DNA of 13,478 nt from Pseudomonadota bacterium (GCA_018816605.1 JAHIVS010000396.1:1-13478), one strand, 5' to 3'. Numbered from the stretch's first letter, positions 6,934-13,478 are shown. Notes: generated by a model from the letters alone, not told the origin. Translations and numbers: made by a program.

Positions 6934-7692
6934 CTATTGAAAATAAAAGAGGAAAAGCCAGAACCCCAGACTGCCAAGGATGAAAATTCTCTCTTTTCCG
7001 CTGGGTTCAAATCCTGGCTCGGTGCGGTCTTCTCCATAACACCTGGCCTCCATGGCAAGGATGAGGTGATCGGCGGATAAAAAAGTTTTTTTCAAGAGGG
7101 GAAGGGCCAGCCGGACAAACCGCTTTATGGGATTTTTTTGCAGGTTGCCGCACCGGGAATCAATGGCATTGGCGGTTTCCTTTGCCTGTTGCAGAATAAG
7201 GGGGAAAAAGCGCAGGGCAAGGCTGATCATAACGGCCGCCCGTTTTTCCGGCACAAAGGGGATGGGTTTTAACATCCATTGGGCAGCGCTCTTCAGGCTG
7301 GCAGGTCGGGTTGTGGCGGAAAAGACAAGGCCTGTGACCATGACCAGAAAAAACCTGAGGGCAACCAGTCCTCCCTGGTTGAGTCCCTGGCGGGTGATGG
7401 TGAACCCATGGAAAAAGACAAGGGGATCACCTGGAATCGTCAGGGCACGGGCAAGGAAAATGAACCCCAGAAACACAAGGAAAAGTTTTAATTGTCTCAA
7501 CGTATCTTTCACCCCAATCCGGGCCTGTTTGATGAAAACGATCAGCACCCCAAGGAAGATACAGCAGGCGATAAATTCTGCGTTGAGTATAAAAAGGCTG
7601 GTCATGCAGACCCAGAAAAGTTTACACCGGGTGTCCAGACAATGCAGAAGGGAATTGCCCGGTCTGAACATGAAGGGATTTAAGGCTGCCAT
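6934..7692 (-). CDS. bioN: ECF transporter transmembrane T component (EcfT/BioN/CbiQ family)
   Basis: This 252-residue protein is the transmembrane coupling subunit of an energy-coupling-factor importer. It begins with the typical NPFMFRPGNSLLHCLDTRCKL segment and has about five hydrophobic stretches (roughly 25-54, 66-84, 108-128, 150-167, 233-251). The long cytoplasmic coupling helices carry the two short T-component signatures, here SRC (179-181) in AIDSRCGN and ARC (216-218) in AMEARCYG, where the usual consensus is Ala-Arg-Gly. Its ATG lies inside the ATPase gene (13-bp overlap) with no good ribosome site, so it is translationally coupled. BioN is inferred from the bioY and birA neighbours; by family alone it is EcfT/CbiQ. 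No clear terminator follows the TAG stop. Confidence 0.85.
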   Translation of the reverse strand: MAALNPFMFRPGNSLLHCLDTRCKLFWVCMTSLFILNAEFIACCIFLGVLIVFIKQARIGVKDTLRQLKLFLVFLGFIFLARALTIPGDPLVFFHGFTITRQGLNQGGLVALRFFLVMVTGLVFSATTRPASLKSAAQWMLKPIPFVPEKRAAVMISLALRFFPLILQQAKETANAIDSRCGNLQKNPIKRFVRLALPLLKKTFLSADHLILAMEARCYGEDRTEPGFEPSGKERIFILGSLGFWLFLFYFQ

Positions 7693-8432
7693 GGAAAGCT
7701 GGCCGCTATTTTACAGGCACAGGGTTCTTTTACCCCGTAGGATTCAAGCTTTTTGACCAGATCTGTAACAGATCCGTCGGCCCCAAGCCGTCCGTCGTCC
7801 ATAATGAGCATACGGGAGGCATGGTTCATAACACTTTCCACATCATGGGTGGCCATGATGATGGCCTGGCCCTTTTGATTCAGATGGGAAATGGTGGACA
7901 GAAGGGATAGGCTCCCGGGGTGGTCCAGGTTGGCAAAGGGTTCGTCAAATATGATGATTTCAGGGTCCATGGCCAGAATGCCGGCAATGGCCAGCCGTCT
8001 TTTTTCGCCTCCGGAAAGGGTGGCCGGGTTCCGGTCCTTTTTTCCGATCAAATCAAGTCGTTCCAGTAGGCCAACCACCTTTGCCTTGATCTGCTCCCGT
8101 GGCTGGTTTAAATTTTCAGGACCAAAGGCAACCTCGTCAAATACGGTATCGCCCACAATCTGGGTGTCTGCATCCTGGAAGACCATGCCCACTGTTTTCC
8201 GGGTCAGGGTCAGGTCCTTTAGGATGTTTTGCCCATAAAGCCGGACCTCACCTTTTTGGGGTAAAAGCAGCCCGTTTAAATGGCGGATCAGGGTTGTTTT
8301 TCCAGACCCGTTTTTTCCGGCCAGGATGATAAACTCCCCCTTGGAAATGGAGAAATTGATGTCAAAGATTCCGCCGTTCCCGTCCGGGTAGCGATGGGTG
8401 AGCTGCCGGATTTCAAGAAGTGGGGGTGTCAT
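7680..8432 (-). CDS. bioM: ECF transporter ATP-binding protein (EcfA/BioM/CbiO family)
   Basis: This 250-residue ATPase energises biotin uptake with the T component and BioY. Walker A is GKNGSGKTT (39-47), the Q-loop Gln is Q86 in MVFQDADTQIVG (an ECF-typical sequence), the signature is LSGGE (139-143), Walker B is IIIFDEP (159-165) and the H-loop is H196 in MATHD. Only one ATPase gene is present, as in BioMNY systems where it acts as a homodimer, unlike shared ECF systems with two ATPases. It starts 22 bases after bioY with a weak AGG ribosome site, and its end overlaps the T-component gene by 13 bp. Biotin specificity comes from context; the ATPase itself is not substrate specific. Confidence 0.88.
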   Translation of the reverse strand: MTPPLLEIRQLTHRYPDGNGGIFDINFSISKGEFIILAGKNGSGKTTLIRHLNGLLLPQKGEVRLYGQNILKDLTLTRKTVGMVFQDADTQIVGDTVFDEVAFGPENLNQPREQIKAKVVGLLERLDLIGKKDRNPATLSGGEKRRLAIAGILAMDPEIIIFDEPFANLDHPGSLSLLSTISHLNQKGQAIIMATHDVESVMNHASRMLIMDDGRLGADGSVTDLVKKLESYGVKEPCACKIAASFPWQP

Positions 8433-8454
8433 GTAAAATACCTGGGAATGCCGG

Positions 8455-8982
8455 TTATCTGATCAGGGGTCTGATTTTTTTTGCCATAAAAGCGGCGGCC
8501 GCTATTTTCAGCGCGTCTCCGATGAGAAAAGGAAGCATGCCGGCGGTCACAGCTTTTTGCCAGGACAGGGAAAATGCAATTTTCAACCAGGAAACGCCGA
8601 TGGCATAGACAATCAAAGAACCGATCACCATGGCAATCACATCCCCTGCCATATTGGTTTTTAGTTTCTTTGAAAGGGCACCGGTCACAAAAACAGCCGG
8701 CAGATAGGCGATGAGATATCCGCCGGTGGGACCGAATAGTTTGCCGATACCCGAGGTGCCGCCTGCAAAAACAGGCAGTCCGGCAAGGCCGATCAAAAGA
8801 TAGATGCCCACACAGGCAAGTCCCCAGACAGGCCCCAGAATGATGGCTGCCAGGAGGACAAACAGGTTCTGCAATACAATGGGGACTGGCCCCAGGGGGA
8901 TGGCGATAAACGCGCCCATGGCGATCAGGGCGACAAAGAGGGCGGTGTATACGGTCATTTTAAGCTGGTTGGGAGGGGTCAT
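8455..8982 (-). CDS. bioY: Biotin transporter substrate-binding S component BioY
   Basis: This 175-residue, almost wholly hydrophobic protein has about six membrane segments and binds biotin for the ECF module. Family hallmarks are GPVPIVLQN (31-39), GLPVFAGG (68-75), GPTGGYL (84-90) and the GD-x-x-K motif (G155, D156, K159) near the C-terminus, all in the expected order and spacing. Length is normal for BioY. AAGGA for the ATG at 8982 overlaps the birA stop codon region (9-bp gap), suggesting coupled translation. It is the second gene of the birA-bioY-ATPase-T unit, so control by the BirA operator ahead of birA should cover it. Confidence 0.94.
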   Translation of the reverse strand: MTPPNQLKMTVYTALFVALIAMGAFIAIPLGPVPIVLQNLFVLLAAIILGPVWGLACVGIYLLIGLAGLPVFAGGTSGIGKLFGPTGGYLIAYLPAVFVTGALSKKLKTNMAGDVIAMVIGSLIVYAIGVSWLKIAFSLSWQKAVTAGMLPFLIGDALKIAAAAFMAKKIRPLIR

Positions 8983-8991
8983 TTTTTTCCT

Positions 8992-9939
8992 TTATGCGTG
9001 AAAACAATCACCATAGATTATTTTGTGTTGTTGCTGGAGATCATCTTCAATGATCAGGGCACCGGTTTCATCCACATCAACGGCCTTGCCTTCATGTATC
9101 TGGTCAAAGGTTTCAACCCGGACCCGGCTGCCGATGGTGCTGGTCTGTTTTTTCCATTGATCGATTATATGCGGGCAATTGATGTCTTGAATTGTGTTTT
9201 GGAATTCAGATAAAAATCGGGTCATAATGTGTTTGCGGGACACCTTTTTTTTGAGAACATTTTTCAGGGAAACCGCCTTAAATTCCTTATGGGCAGGATC
9301 ATTGTTCACATTGATGCCAATTCCGACCACCAAAAACTGGACCATATCTCCACGGGTTTCCATTTCGGACAGCATGCCGGCCAGTTTTTTTCCTCCCAGC
9401 AAAAGATCATTGGGCCATTTTACACTGACCTTCAGCGCAAAGAGTTGCCTTAAAACTTTTGACAGGCACAGGGATGCGGCAAAATTATAAATATATGCCA
9501 GGTGCGGGGGCTCAAGGGGTCTGAGGACAAGGGTAAACCACAATCCGCCCTCGGCAGATACCCATTCCCGGTTGAGACGGCCCCTTCCCTTTGTCTGGTG
9601 CTCGGCAATCACGCAGCTTAGATGGGGTGCTCCTTGTCTGGCAAGGGCTTTTGCCGTATCCATGGTGGTGTTTACTTCCTGGAAATGGTGGATCTGCTCC
9701 CTTATGGGATTTTCAAAGCAAAAGGGGAACAGCAGGTCTTCCGGGCGGGAAAGGACATATCCATTGGGCTTTGATTCAATGGGAACGCCGCTTTGTTTCA
9801 ATGCCGATATGTGCTTCCATACCGCCACCCTGGAAATGCCGGTGGCTTCACTGATTCTGACCCCGGACACTGTGTCCCCCGAGGCCTGGTACAAAAGTTC
9901 CAGAATGGCCTCTTTTTTTGCATTTGCTTTGTTAACCAT
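8992..9939 (-). CDS. birA: Bifunctional biotin-[acetyl-CoA-carboxylase] ligase / biotin operon repressor BirA
   Basis: This 315-residue protein activates biotin as biotinyl-AMP, attaches it to biotin-carboxyl-carrier proteins, and represses its own operon. An N-terminal winged helix (about 8-66, recognition region ISEATGISRVAVWKHISALK, ending NGYVLSRP) shows it is the regulatory type. The catalytic domain has the NTTMDTAK start, GRGR (118-121), KWPNDLLL (174-181) and KLAGML; the last 45 residues form the C-terminal SH3-like domain. Its ATG lies within the left half-site of a BirA operator (codons M-V-N-K are TTGTTAACC read in reverse), pointing to autoregulation. No Shine-Dalgarno precedes the start, and an in-frame TAA at 9957-9955 excludes an upstream start. 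Confidence 0.95.
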   Translation of the reverse strand: MVNKANAKKEAILELLYQASGDTVSGVRISEATGISRVAVWKHISALKQSGVPIESKPNGYVLSRPEDLLFPFCFENPIREQIHHFQEVNTTMDTAKALARQGAPHLSCVIAEHQTKGRGRLNREWVSAEGGLWFTLVLRPLEPPHLAYIYNFAASLCLSKVLRQLFALKVSVKWPNDLLLGGKKLAGMLSEMETRGDMVQFLVVGIGINVNNDPAHKEFKAVSLKNVLKKKVSRKHIMTRFLSEFQNTIQDINCPHIIDQWKKQTSTIGSRVRVETFDQIHEGKAVDVDETGALIIEDDLQQQHKIIYGDCFHA

Positions 9940-9961
9940 GATGGGGTGTGATAGTTAACAG
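9929..9961. promoter_or_regulatory. BirA operator overlapping the birA start codon
   Basis: The half-sites TTGTTAACC (9929-9937) and AGTTAACAG (9953-9961) are inverted copies separated by 15 bases; the core GTTAAC is perfect on both sides. This is the layout of known BirA operators (TTGTWAACC, about 15 bases, GGTTWACAA). It is the only such pair found in the window and sits directly ahead of a regulatory-type birA and the bioY importer genes. The right half-site falls where the -10 of the birA promoter should be, so binding would block transcription. Confidence 0.8.
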
Positions 9962-9980
9962 AATTTAAAAAAAGGGTCAA
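9952..9980 (-). promoter_or_regulatory. Putative birA operon promoter
   Basis: On the minus strand TTGACC (9980-9975) is a good -35. The region 16-17 bases further on (TTAACT or TAACTA, 9958-9952) is a poor -10 that coincides with the right half of the BirA operator. If used, transcription would begin about 6-8 bases before the birA ATG, giving an almost leaderless mRNA, which would fit the missing ribosome site. Confidence 0.35.
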
Positions 9981-10100
9981 TATATTTTTTGTTGTGTCCT
10001 GGATTTTCATGCCCTGGGGAAATGAAACCATGGTAAAAAAATAAAATTTGTAGTAATTCGATGGTAAGGCAACTCAACTTTCGGGGTTGGTTAATTTAAC

Positions 10101-10185
10101 ATGGGGTCAGGCTTTCTTTATTGCATTTTGTTTAGTCTGATAATCAAATATTGATAAAAAGCACAATAAAAAAAGCCTGGCTCGC
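10101..10185. repeat. Imperfect palindromic element (REP/MITE-like)
   Basis: CAGGCTTTCTTTATTG (10108-10123) and CAATAAAAAAAGCCTG (10164-10179) are inverted copies with 15 of 16 positions matching. The match continues outward less perfectly (GGGGT against GCTC) and inward (CATTTT at 10124-10129 against AAAAAG at 10156-10161, with a small bulge). The GGGGTCAGGC end resembles palindromes associated with REP-type tyrosine transposases and related miniature elements in proteobacteria (recalled, not searched). It would form a long hairpin in DNA or RNA. Confidence 0.55.
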
Positions 10186-10234
10186 TCCTGCAAAGACGAA
10201 GTCCGAACGTTGAGTAAGGTAATCGTCCGGGGGG

Positions 10235-11152
10235 ATGGATGGACAAACAAAGGATATAATTTCAGTGGCTGACAACAACATGGGTTTGATACCTGCATGG
10301 ATTCTGGTGGTGGACGATGATGAAGCCATCAGGGATGCCTTGACGGAGATTCTGGAAGACGACTATGACGTCATCTGTGTCGACAGCGGATTCAAGGCCC
10401 TTGACCAGGTTAAAAAAAAGGCATTTGATCTTATCTTTCTGGATATTGTCATGCCGGAAATGGATGGCATCCAAACCCTAAAGCAGATCAAGGCCCACGA
10501 TAAAAATCTGGATGTCATCATGATTTCCGCTGTGGACCGTGCCCAGGAAGCCACTGATTCCATCAAGCTAGGTGCCTATGACTATATCACAAAGCCATTT
10601 GACCATGAGATTATTCTGAACCGGGTGGAAAAGGTTTTGCTAAAGCGAAGTCTTGTGAAAGAAGTCAATTTTCATAGGTCTGAGGCTGCTTCGGGGTCTC
10701 AAAACAATCAAATTGTCAGCAAATCACAAAGTATGGCCCGTATTTTTGATCTGGTAGAAAAGGTGGCCAAGACAGCCAGCAATGTTTTGATAACCGGAGA
10801 GAGCGGAACGGGAAAGGAATTGATTGCAAGGGCGGTTCACACCGCAAGTTTGCGCAGGGAAAAGGCCTTTGTTGCCATCAATTGTGCGGCCATACCCGCA
10901 GAGCTCATGGAATCGGAATTGTTCGGCCATGAAAAGGGCGCATTTACCGGTGCCCATAAACAGAGCATGGGTAAGTTTGAATTTGCCCACCAAGGCACTA
11001 TTTTTTTGGATGAGATTTCCTGCCTGAAACCGGAGTTCCAGGCAAAGCTGTTAAGATTTATCCAGGAGCGGGAGTTCACAAGGGTGGGCAGCCACCGTAC
11101 CATTAAGGTGGATGTCAGAATTGTTGTGGCCACCAACACCAGCCTGGATTAG
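10235..11152 (+). CDS. Sigma54-dependent response regulator, N-terminal part (ended by in-frame TAG)
   Basis: This frame encodes the receiver and most of the AAA+ domain of an NtrC/AtoC-type activator. The receiver has DDDE (27-30), phosphoacceptor D70, S98 and K120. The AAA+ domain has Walker A GESGTGKE (188-195), the sigma54-contact loop GAFTGA (235-240) and Walker B IFLDE (256-260). It stops at residue 305, just after VVATNTSLD, where a normal family member runs on to FR-x-DLY-x-RL. The product would lack the arginine fingers, sensor II and DNA-binding domain, so alone it should be inactive as an activator. The ATG at 10235 has only a G-run directly against it; GTG at 10265, 10 bases after AAAGGA, is an alternative start. 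The same frame continues after the TAG. Confidence 0.85.
   Translation: MDGQTKDIISVADNNMGLIPAWILVVDDDEAIRDALTEILEDDYDVICVDSGFKALDQVKKKAFDLIFLDIVMPEMDGIQTLKQIKAHDKNLDVIMISAVDRAQEATDSIKLGAYDYITKPFDHEIILNRVEKVLLKRSLVKEVNFHRSEAASGSQNNQIVSKSQSMARIFDLVEKVAKTASNVLITGESGTGKELIARAVHTASLRREKAFVAINCAAIPAELMESELFGHEKGAFTGAHKQSMGKFEFAHQGTIFLDEISCLKPEFQAKLLRFIQEREFTRVGSHRTIKVDVRIVVATNTSLD
11150..11152 (+). other. In-frame TAG splitting a full-length NtrC-type regulator
   Basis: Removing this one codon joins 305 and 173 codons into a 479-residue protein with the full receiver, AAA+ and Fis-HTH order and no frame change. The TAG replaces a variable residue in the conserved VxATNxxL-xxxVxxGxFRxDLYxRLN stretch, where Glu, Gln or Lys are usual; GAG, CAG or AAG would each need one base change. 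Options are a nonsense mutation, a sequence error, amber readthrough, or restart at the ATG that follows at once. Three other genes here end in TAG (plsC-like, DUF4340, T component), so TAG is not reserved for an amino acid in this genome. Confidence 0.8.
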
Positions 11153-11674
11153 ATGGTTAAAGAAGGCAGCTTCAGAGATGATCTTTATTTCAGGCTGAAT
11201 GTGGTGCCCATATTGCTGCCGCCCCTTCGGAACCGCAAAGGAGACGTCTCGCTTCTGGCAGATTATTTTCTGGACAGGTTCAATCGCCAGATGAACAAAC
11301 ACATAAAAGGGTTTACCCCGGATGCCATTGCCGTGCTGGAGGACTATCCCTGGCCCGGCAATATCCGTGAGCTGGAAAACCTTATCGAACGGATGGTGGT
11401 GTTGGGGGCAGAAGACCGGTTTATTGACGAGAAAGACCTTCCCTTTGATCTTTTTTTCCATGGAGAATCGGCAAACGGGGCACAAAGGGGCACCAAAGAA
11501 AACAAGGGATTGATCCATGCCCGCCATGCATTTGAACGTCTTTATATTCTGCGGGCACTGCAAAATTGCAGGTGGAACCAGACCATGGCGGCAAATTTGC
11601 TTAACATTCACAGAAATACCCTTATCCAGAAAATGAAAGCCTTGGGTCTTACCCGGGATCCGAAAGATGTTTAA
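11153..11674 (+). CDS. Sigma54-dependent response regulator, C-terminal part (after the in-frame TAG)
   Basis: These 173 codons continue the interrupted activator: FRDDLYFRLN (7-16, with the arginine-finger region), PPLRNRKGDV, WPGNIREL (67-74, sensor II) and a C-terminal Fis-type helix-turn-helix (about 130-168, ending NQTMAANLLNIHRNTLIQKM). No Walker A, Walker B or receiver is present, so the piece cannot hydrolyse ATP itself. An ATG directly follows the TAG, but no Shine-Dalgarno precedes it, so separate translation would need termination-restart. The coding quality shows no decay: no frameshift or further stop up to the normal end. Its TAA overlaps the stop of the convergent histidine kinase gene by 4 bp. 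Confidence 0.8.
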   Translation: MVKEGSFRDDLYFRLNVVPILLPPLRNRKGDVSLLADYFLDRFNRQMNKHIKGFTPDAIAVLEDYPWPGNIRELENLIERMVVLGAEDRFIDEKDLPFDLFFHGESANGAQRGTKENKGLIHARHAFERLYILRALQNCRWNQTMAANLLNIHRNTLIQKMKALGLTRDPKDV

Positions 11675-13478
11675 GCGTGTCTTGCCGGCAGGCGAATGGA
11701 AAAGCAACTGCCGTAATTTTCCCGGCTGGTTGCTTCAATCTGCCCCCCGTGCTCTGAAATCACCTTGTGGGTGATGGCCAGCCCTAAACCGGTTCCCTTT
11801 GCCTTGGTGGTAAAAAACGGTGTGAAAATACTTTGGGCCAGGTCGGAAGAAAACCCATGGCCTGTATCCTTAAAATCCAGAATTACCACATTTTCCCTGC
11901 ACCGAACATGAAGGGCGATTTTTCCGCCTTCGGGCATGGCCTGGGCACCATTTCGCAGCAGATTGATGAAGGCTTTTTCAAGCTGGTCCGTGTCGGCCAT
12001 AATTGTTGGTAAATCACTGGGAATATCCCATTGGCAGTCAATGCCCCGGGTCTTAAAGTCTGCTTCCAGTAATTCAATGCAGTGCCCCAGCAACTCCCGG
12101 ATATCAATGGGGTTGAACGTGTATTTTGGCGGACTTGATAGCTCTAAAAGCTCTTCTATGAGTGTGTTGAGTCGGTTGATTTCCCTGGGAACCGTCCGCT
12201 GAAATTTTTCCAGGAAACCGGCTTTATCAATTTTACCGGGCAACAGTGCCACATAGGTTTTTATGGCTGAAAGGGGGTTTCGGATTTCATGGGCCATGCC
12301 CGCAGAAAGGGTTCCCAGATCTGCAAGGCGCTGGGTCTGACGGATTTTTGCCTCAAGCTTCTTAAGGGCGGTAATATCATTAAGGTTGAATATGATCTGG
12401 CCGGGTTTGTTCTGGTCTGATTCAAGAATCCCTGTTCCTGTCAGAAGGATCTGGGGCTCTCCGTCCCTCTGGAGATGAATCTCCTGCTGGTTTCGTCCAG
12501 AAGGGTTCGCAAGGGATTTTCGCAAATAGTCTGTAAAAAGGCTCTCTTTATTAAAAAGCGTCAAAACATGGCAGCCTTTTACACACTGGCCCGGGGAAAT
12601 ACCCAAAATGGCATGGGCTGCCGGATTTATTGCGGCGACCATCCCGTCCACATCAACGGCAAGAAGGCCGTCACTCATAGTGGCCAATATCTTTTCCGCA
12701 TATTGCTGCAATCGTTTTATTTCTTTGAGCTGGTTTTCCAATTGCTGTTTCTGGGCAAGGATTTCTTTGATCATAAAAGAAAAATTGGATGCCAGGATCT
12801 CCACTTCATCCCGGGTATGAATGGAAATACTTTGCTTTAAATTGCCCTGGGCGGCTTCAATGCTCGCCTTTACCAAGGTTTCCAGGGGGCGTGTGACCCG
12901 CTGGGCAGCCCAGTTGGAGATCAGAATACCAATGGCAAGGGCACCAGATCCCAGAATCAAAATACTCCAAAGTGTCTGGCGGATCTGCTGATACATCAAT
13001 TCAAGGGATAAGCAGACCCGGATGGTCCCCCACCTGTCCCGGGAATTCGGAAGGTATACGGGCACGGCCACATCCATGACCGGCCTTTGGCCGGAATCCG
13101 GTTCATGGACTGTGACAAAGGGTTCTTTTGCCGCAATAGCCCCAAGGCTCACCGCATCTGTCAGGACTTTGTTCTGCAGGTCGGATCTTTTGCTGTATCC
13201 GGCGACACGGCCTTCCTTGTCATGGATAATCACATAAACAATTTCCGGATTATTGACGGCCTGGTTCACCAGTTTTTCCAGGGCAACATAGTTATAGGTG
13301 ATCAGGTGATCAACGGATATGGCCGCAAGATTCTCTCCGATGGCCAGTCCCTGTTTTTCAATCCGGCTCTGGATGGTCCGGGTCTGAAGGAGACCCAGAA
13401 CCAGGGCAAGGAGGGTCAGCAATAGCATCAGCATCAACGAGGTCATAAAGATGAACCGATAGCGCAGGGAAACAAATC
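11671..13478 (-). CDS. PAS-containing sensor histidine kinase (5' end probably outside the window)
   Basis: Counting from the ATG at 13446 this is 591 residues. Order: membrane segment 3-20, extracytoplasmic sensor region about 21-158, membrane segment 159-178, HAMP about 180-235, short coiled coil, PAS about 250-360, HisKA with phosphoacceptor H386 in AHEIRNPL, and an ATPase domain with N-box N495/N499, DTGHGF (527-532), the FFTTKAKGTGLGL region (544-556). This is the NtrB/AtoS/ZraS style that pairs with sigma54 activators. The frame is open from 13446 to the window edge and reads FVSLRYRFIF before MTSL, a common kinase N-terminus, while no ribosome site precedes the 13446 ATG; the real start is likely beyond 13478. 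It is convergent with, and probably the partner of, the split regulator. Confidence 0.9.
   Translation of the reverse strand, partial: FVSLRYRFIFMTSLMLMLLLTLLALVLGLLQTRTIQSRIEKQGLAIGENLAAISVDHLITYNYVALEKLVNQAVNNPEIVYVIIHDKEGRVAGYSKRSDLQNKVLTDAVSLGAIAAKEPFVTVHEPDSGQRPVMDVAVPVYLPNSRDRWGTIRVCLSLELMYQQIRQTLWSILILGSGALAIGILISNWAAQRVTRPLETLVKASIEAAQGNLKQSISIHTRDEVEILASNFSFMIKEILAQKQQLENQLKEIKRLQQYAEKILATMSDGLLAVDVDGMVAAINPAAHAILGISPGQCVKGCHVLTLFNKESLFTDYLRKSLANPSGRNQQEIHLQRDGEPQILLTGTGILESDQNKPGQIIFNLNDITALKKLEAKIRQTQRLADLGTLSAGMAHEIRNPLSAIKTYVALLPGKIDKAGFLEKFQRTVPREINRLNTLIEELLELSSPPKYTFNPIDIRELLGHCIELLEADFKTRGIDCQWDIPSDLPTIMADTDQLEKAFINLLRNGAQAMPEGGKIALHVRCRENVVILDFKDTGHGFSSDLAQSIFTPFFTTKAKGTGLGLAITHKVISEHGGQIEATSRENYGSCFSIRLPARHA

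Larger units (their letters stand above)
9940..10234. other. Divergent intergenic region between birA and the response regulator
   Basis: This 295-bp spacer has no convincing gene. It holds the birA promoter/operator (9929-9980), an imperfect dyad TTTCATGCCC/GGGAAATGAAA at 10005-10027, and a long AT-rich palindromic element at 10101-10185. No clear sigma70 or sigma54 promoter for the plus-strand regulator was found. Confidence 0.6.

Noticed and set aside
6918..6934. TAAGGGGACAGGCC after the T-component gene as a second mobile-element end
   Set aside because: It resembles motifs near REP-type elements, but no inverted partner was found nearby.
10178..10194. Sigma54-like site TGGCTCG-CTCC-TGCA ahead of the regulator gene
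   Set aside because: The GG and GC elements are one base too close (9 instead of 10 bases between them), a spacing that sigma54 promoters do not tolerate well.
10161..10234. Possible riboswitch (cyclic-di-GMP type) in the regulator leader
   Set aside because: No conserved GEMM core or receptor pattern could be matched; the only structure is the inverted repeat further upstream.
11150..11152. Genome-wide recoding of TAG as an amino acid
   Set aside because: At least three genes in the window (plsC-like, DUF4340, T component) end in TAG at family-typical lengths, so TAG acts as an ordinary stop.
11051..11707. Minus-strand 218-codon open frame opposite the regulator C-terminal part
   Set aside because: It is antisense to clear NtrC-family coding sequence and overlaps the kinase end; its translation shows no recognisable domain.

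Overview
The window reads as a chromosomal segment of a Gram-negative anaerobe of the Desulfobacterota (Desulfobacteraceae-like). This is inferred from protein style: a receiver domain of the type found on that group's hybrid kinases, an NtrC-family regulator, a GldA/F/G-like transporter with a DUF4340 partner, and a BioMNY-type biotin importer. Base composition is moderate. No rRNA, tRNA, CRISPR array, transposase or phage gene was seen.

Layout. Positions 1-540 hold a stand-alone CheY-like receiver (minus strand), with its own extended -10 promoter. Positions 600-6170 hold a tight five-gene minus-strand operon: ABC ATPase, ABC-2 permease, GldG-like auxiliary protein, DUF4340 protein and a PlsC-type acyltransferase, closed by a hairpin/T-tract terminator. 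Just upstream (6210-6785) is an unrecognised protein made of two copies, 57 residues apart, of a ribbon-helix-helix-like motif; a 22-bp dyad lies between it and the ABC operon. Positions 6934-9939 hold a biotin unit in the order birA, bioY, ATPase, T component. A BirA-type operator (TTGTTAACC-N15-AGTTAACAG) overlaps the birA start codon, so the unit appears to be autoregulated by BirA and biotin status.

The divergent spacer 9940-10234 contains the birA promoter region and an imperfect palindrome of about 85 bp resembling a REP/MITE-type element. From 10235 a sigma54-type response regulator runs on the plus strand but is interrupted by an in-frame TAG inside the AAA+ domain; the same frame continues at once to a normal Fis-type HTH end. 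Its likely partner, a membrane-bound PAS histidine kinase, is encoded convergently with a 4-bp overlap of the ends, and its frame stays open to the right edge, so its true start probably lies outside the window.

How the parts work together: BirA senses biotin and controls its own gene and the importer; the GldA/F/G-like complex probably acts at the cell envelope, and its coupling to DUF4340 and PlsC suggests a lipid or envelope role (inference). The kinase/regulator pair would control unknown sigma54 promoters if the amber codon is read through, or is defunct if it is not. No wholly new system can be claimed. The best candidates for a second look are the amber-split regulator, the tandem RHH-like protein with its neighbouring dyad, and the palindromic element.
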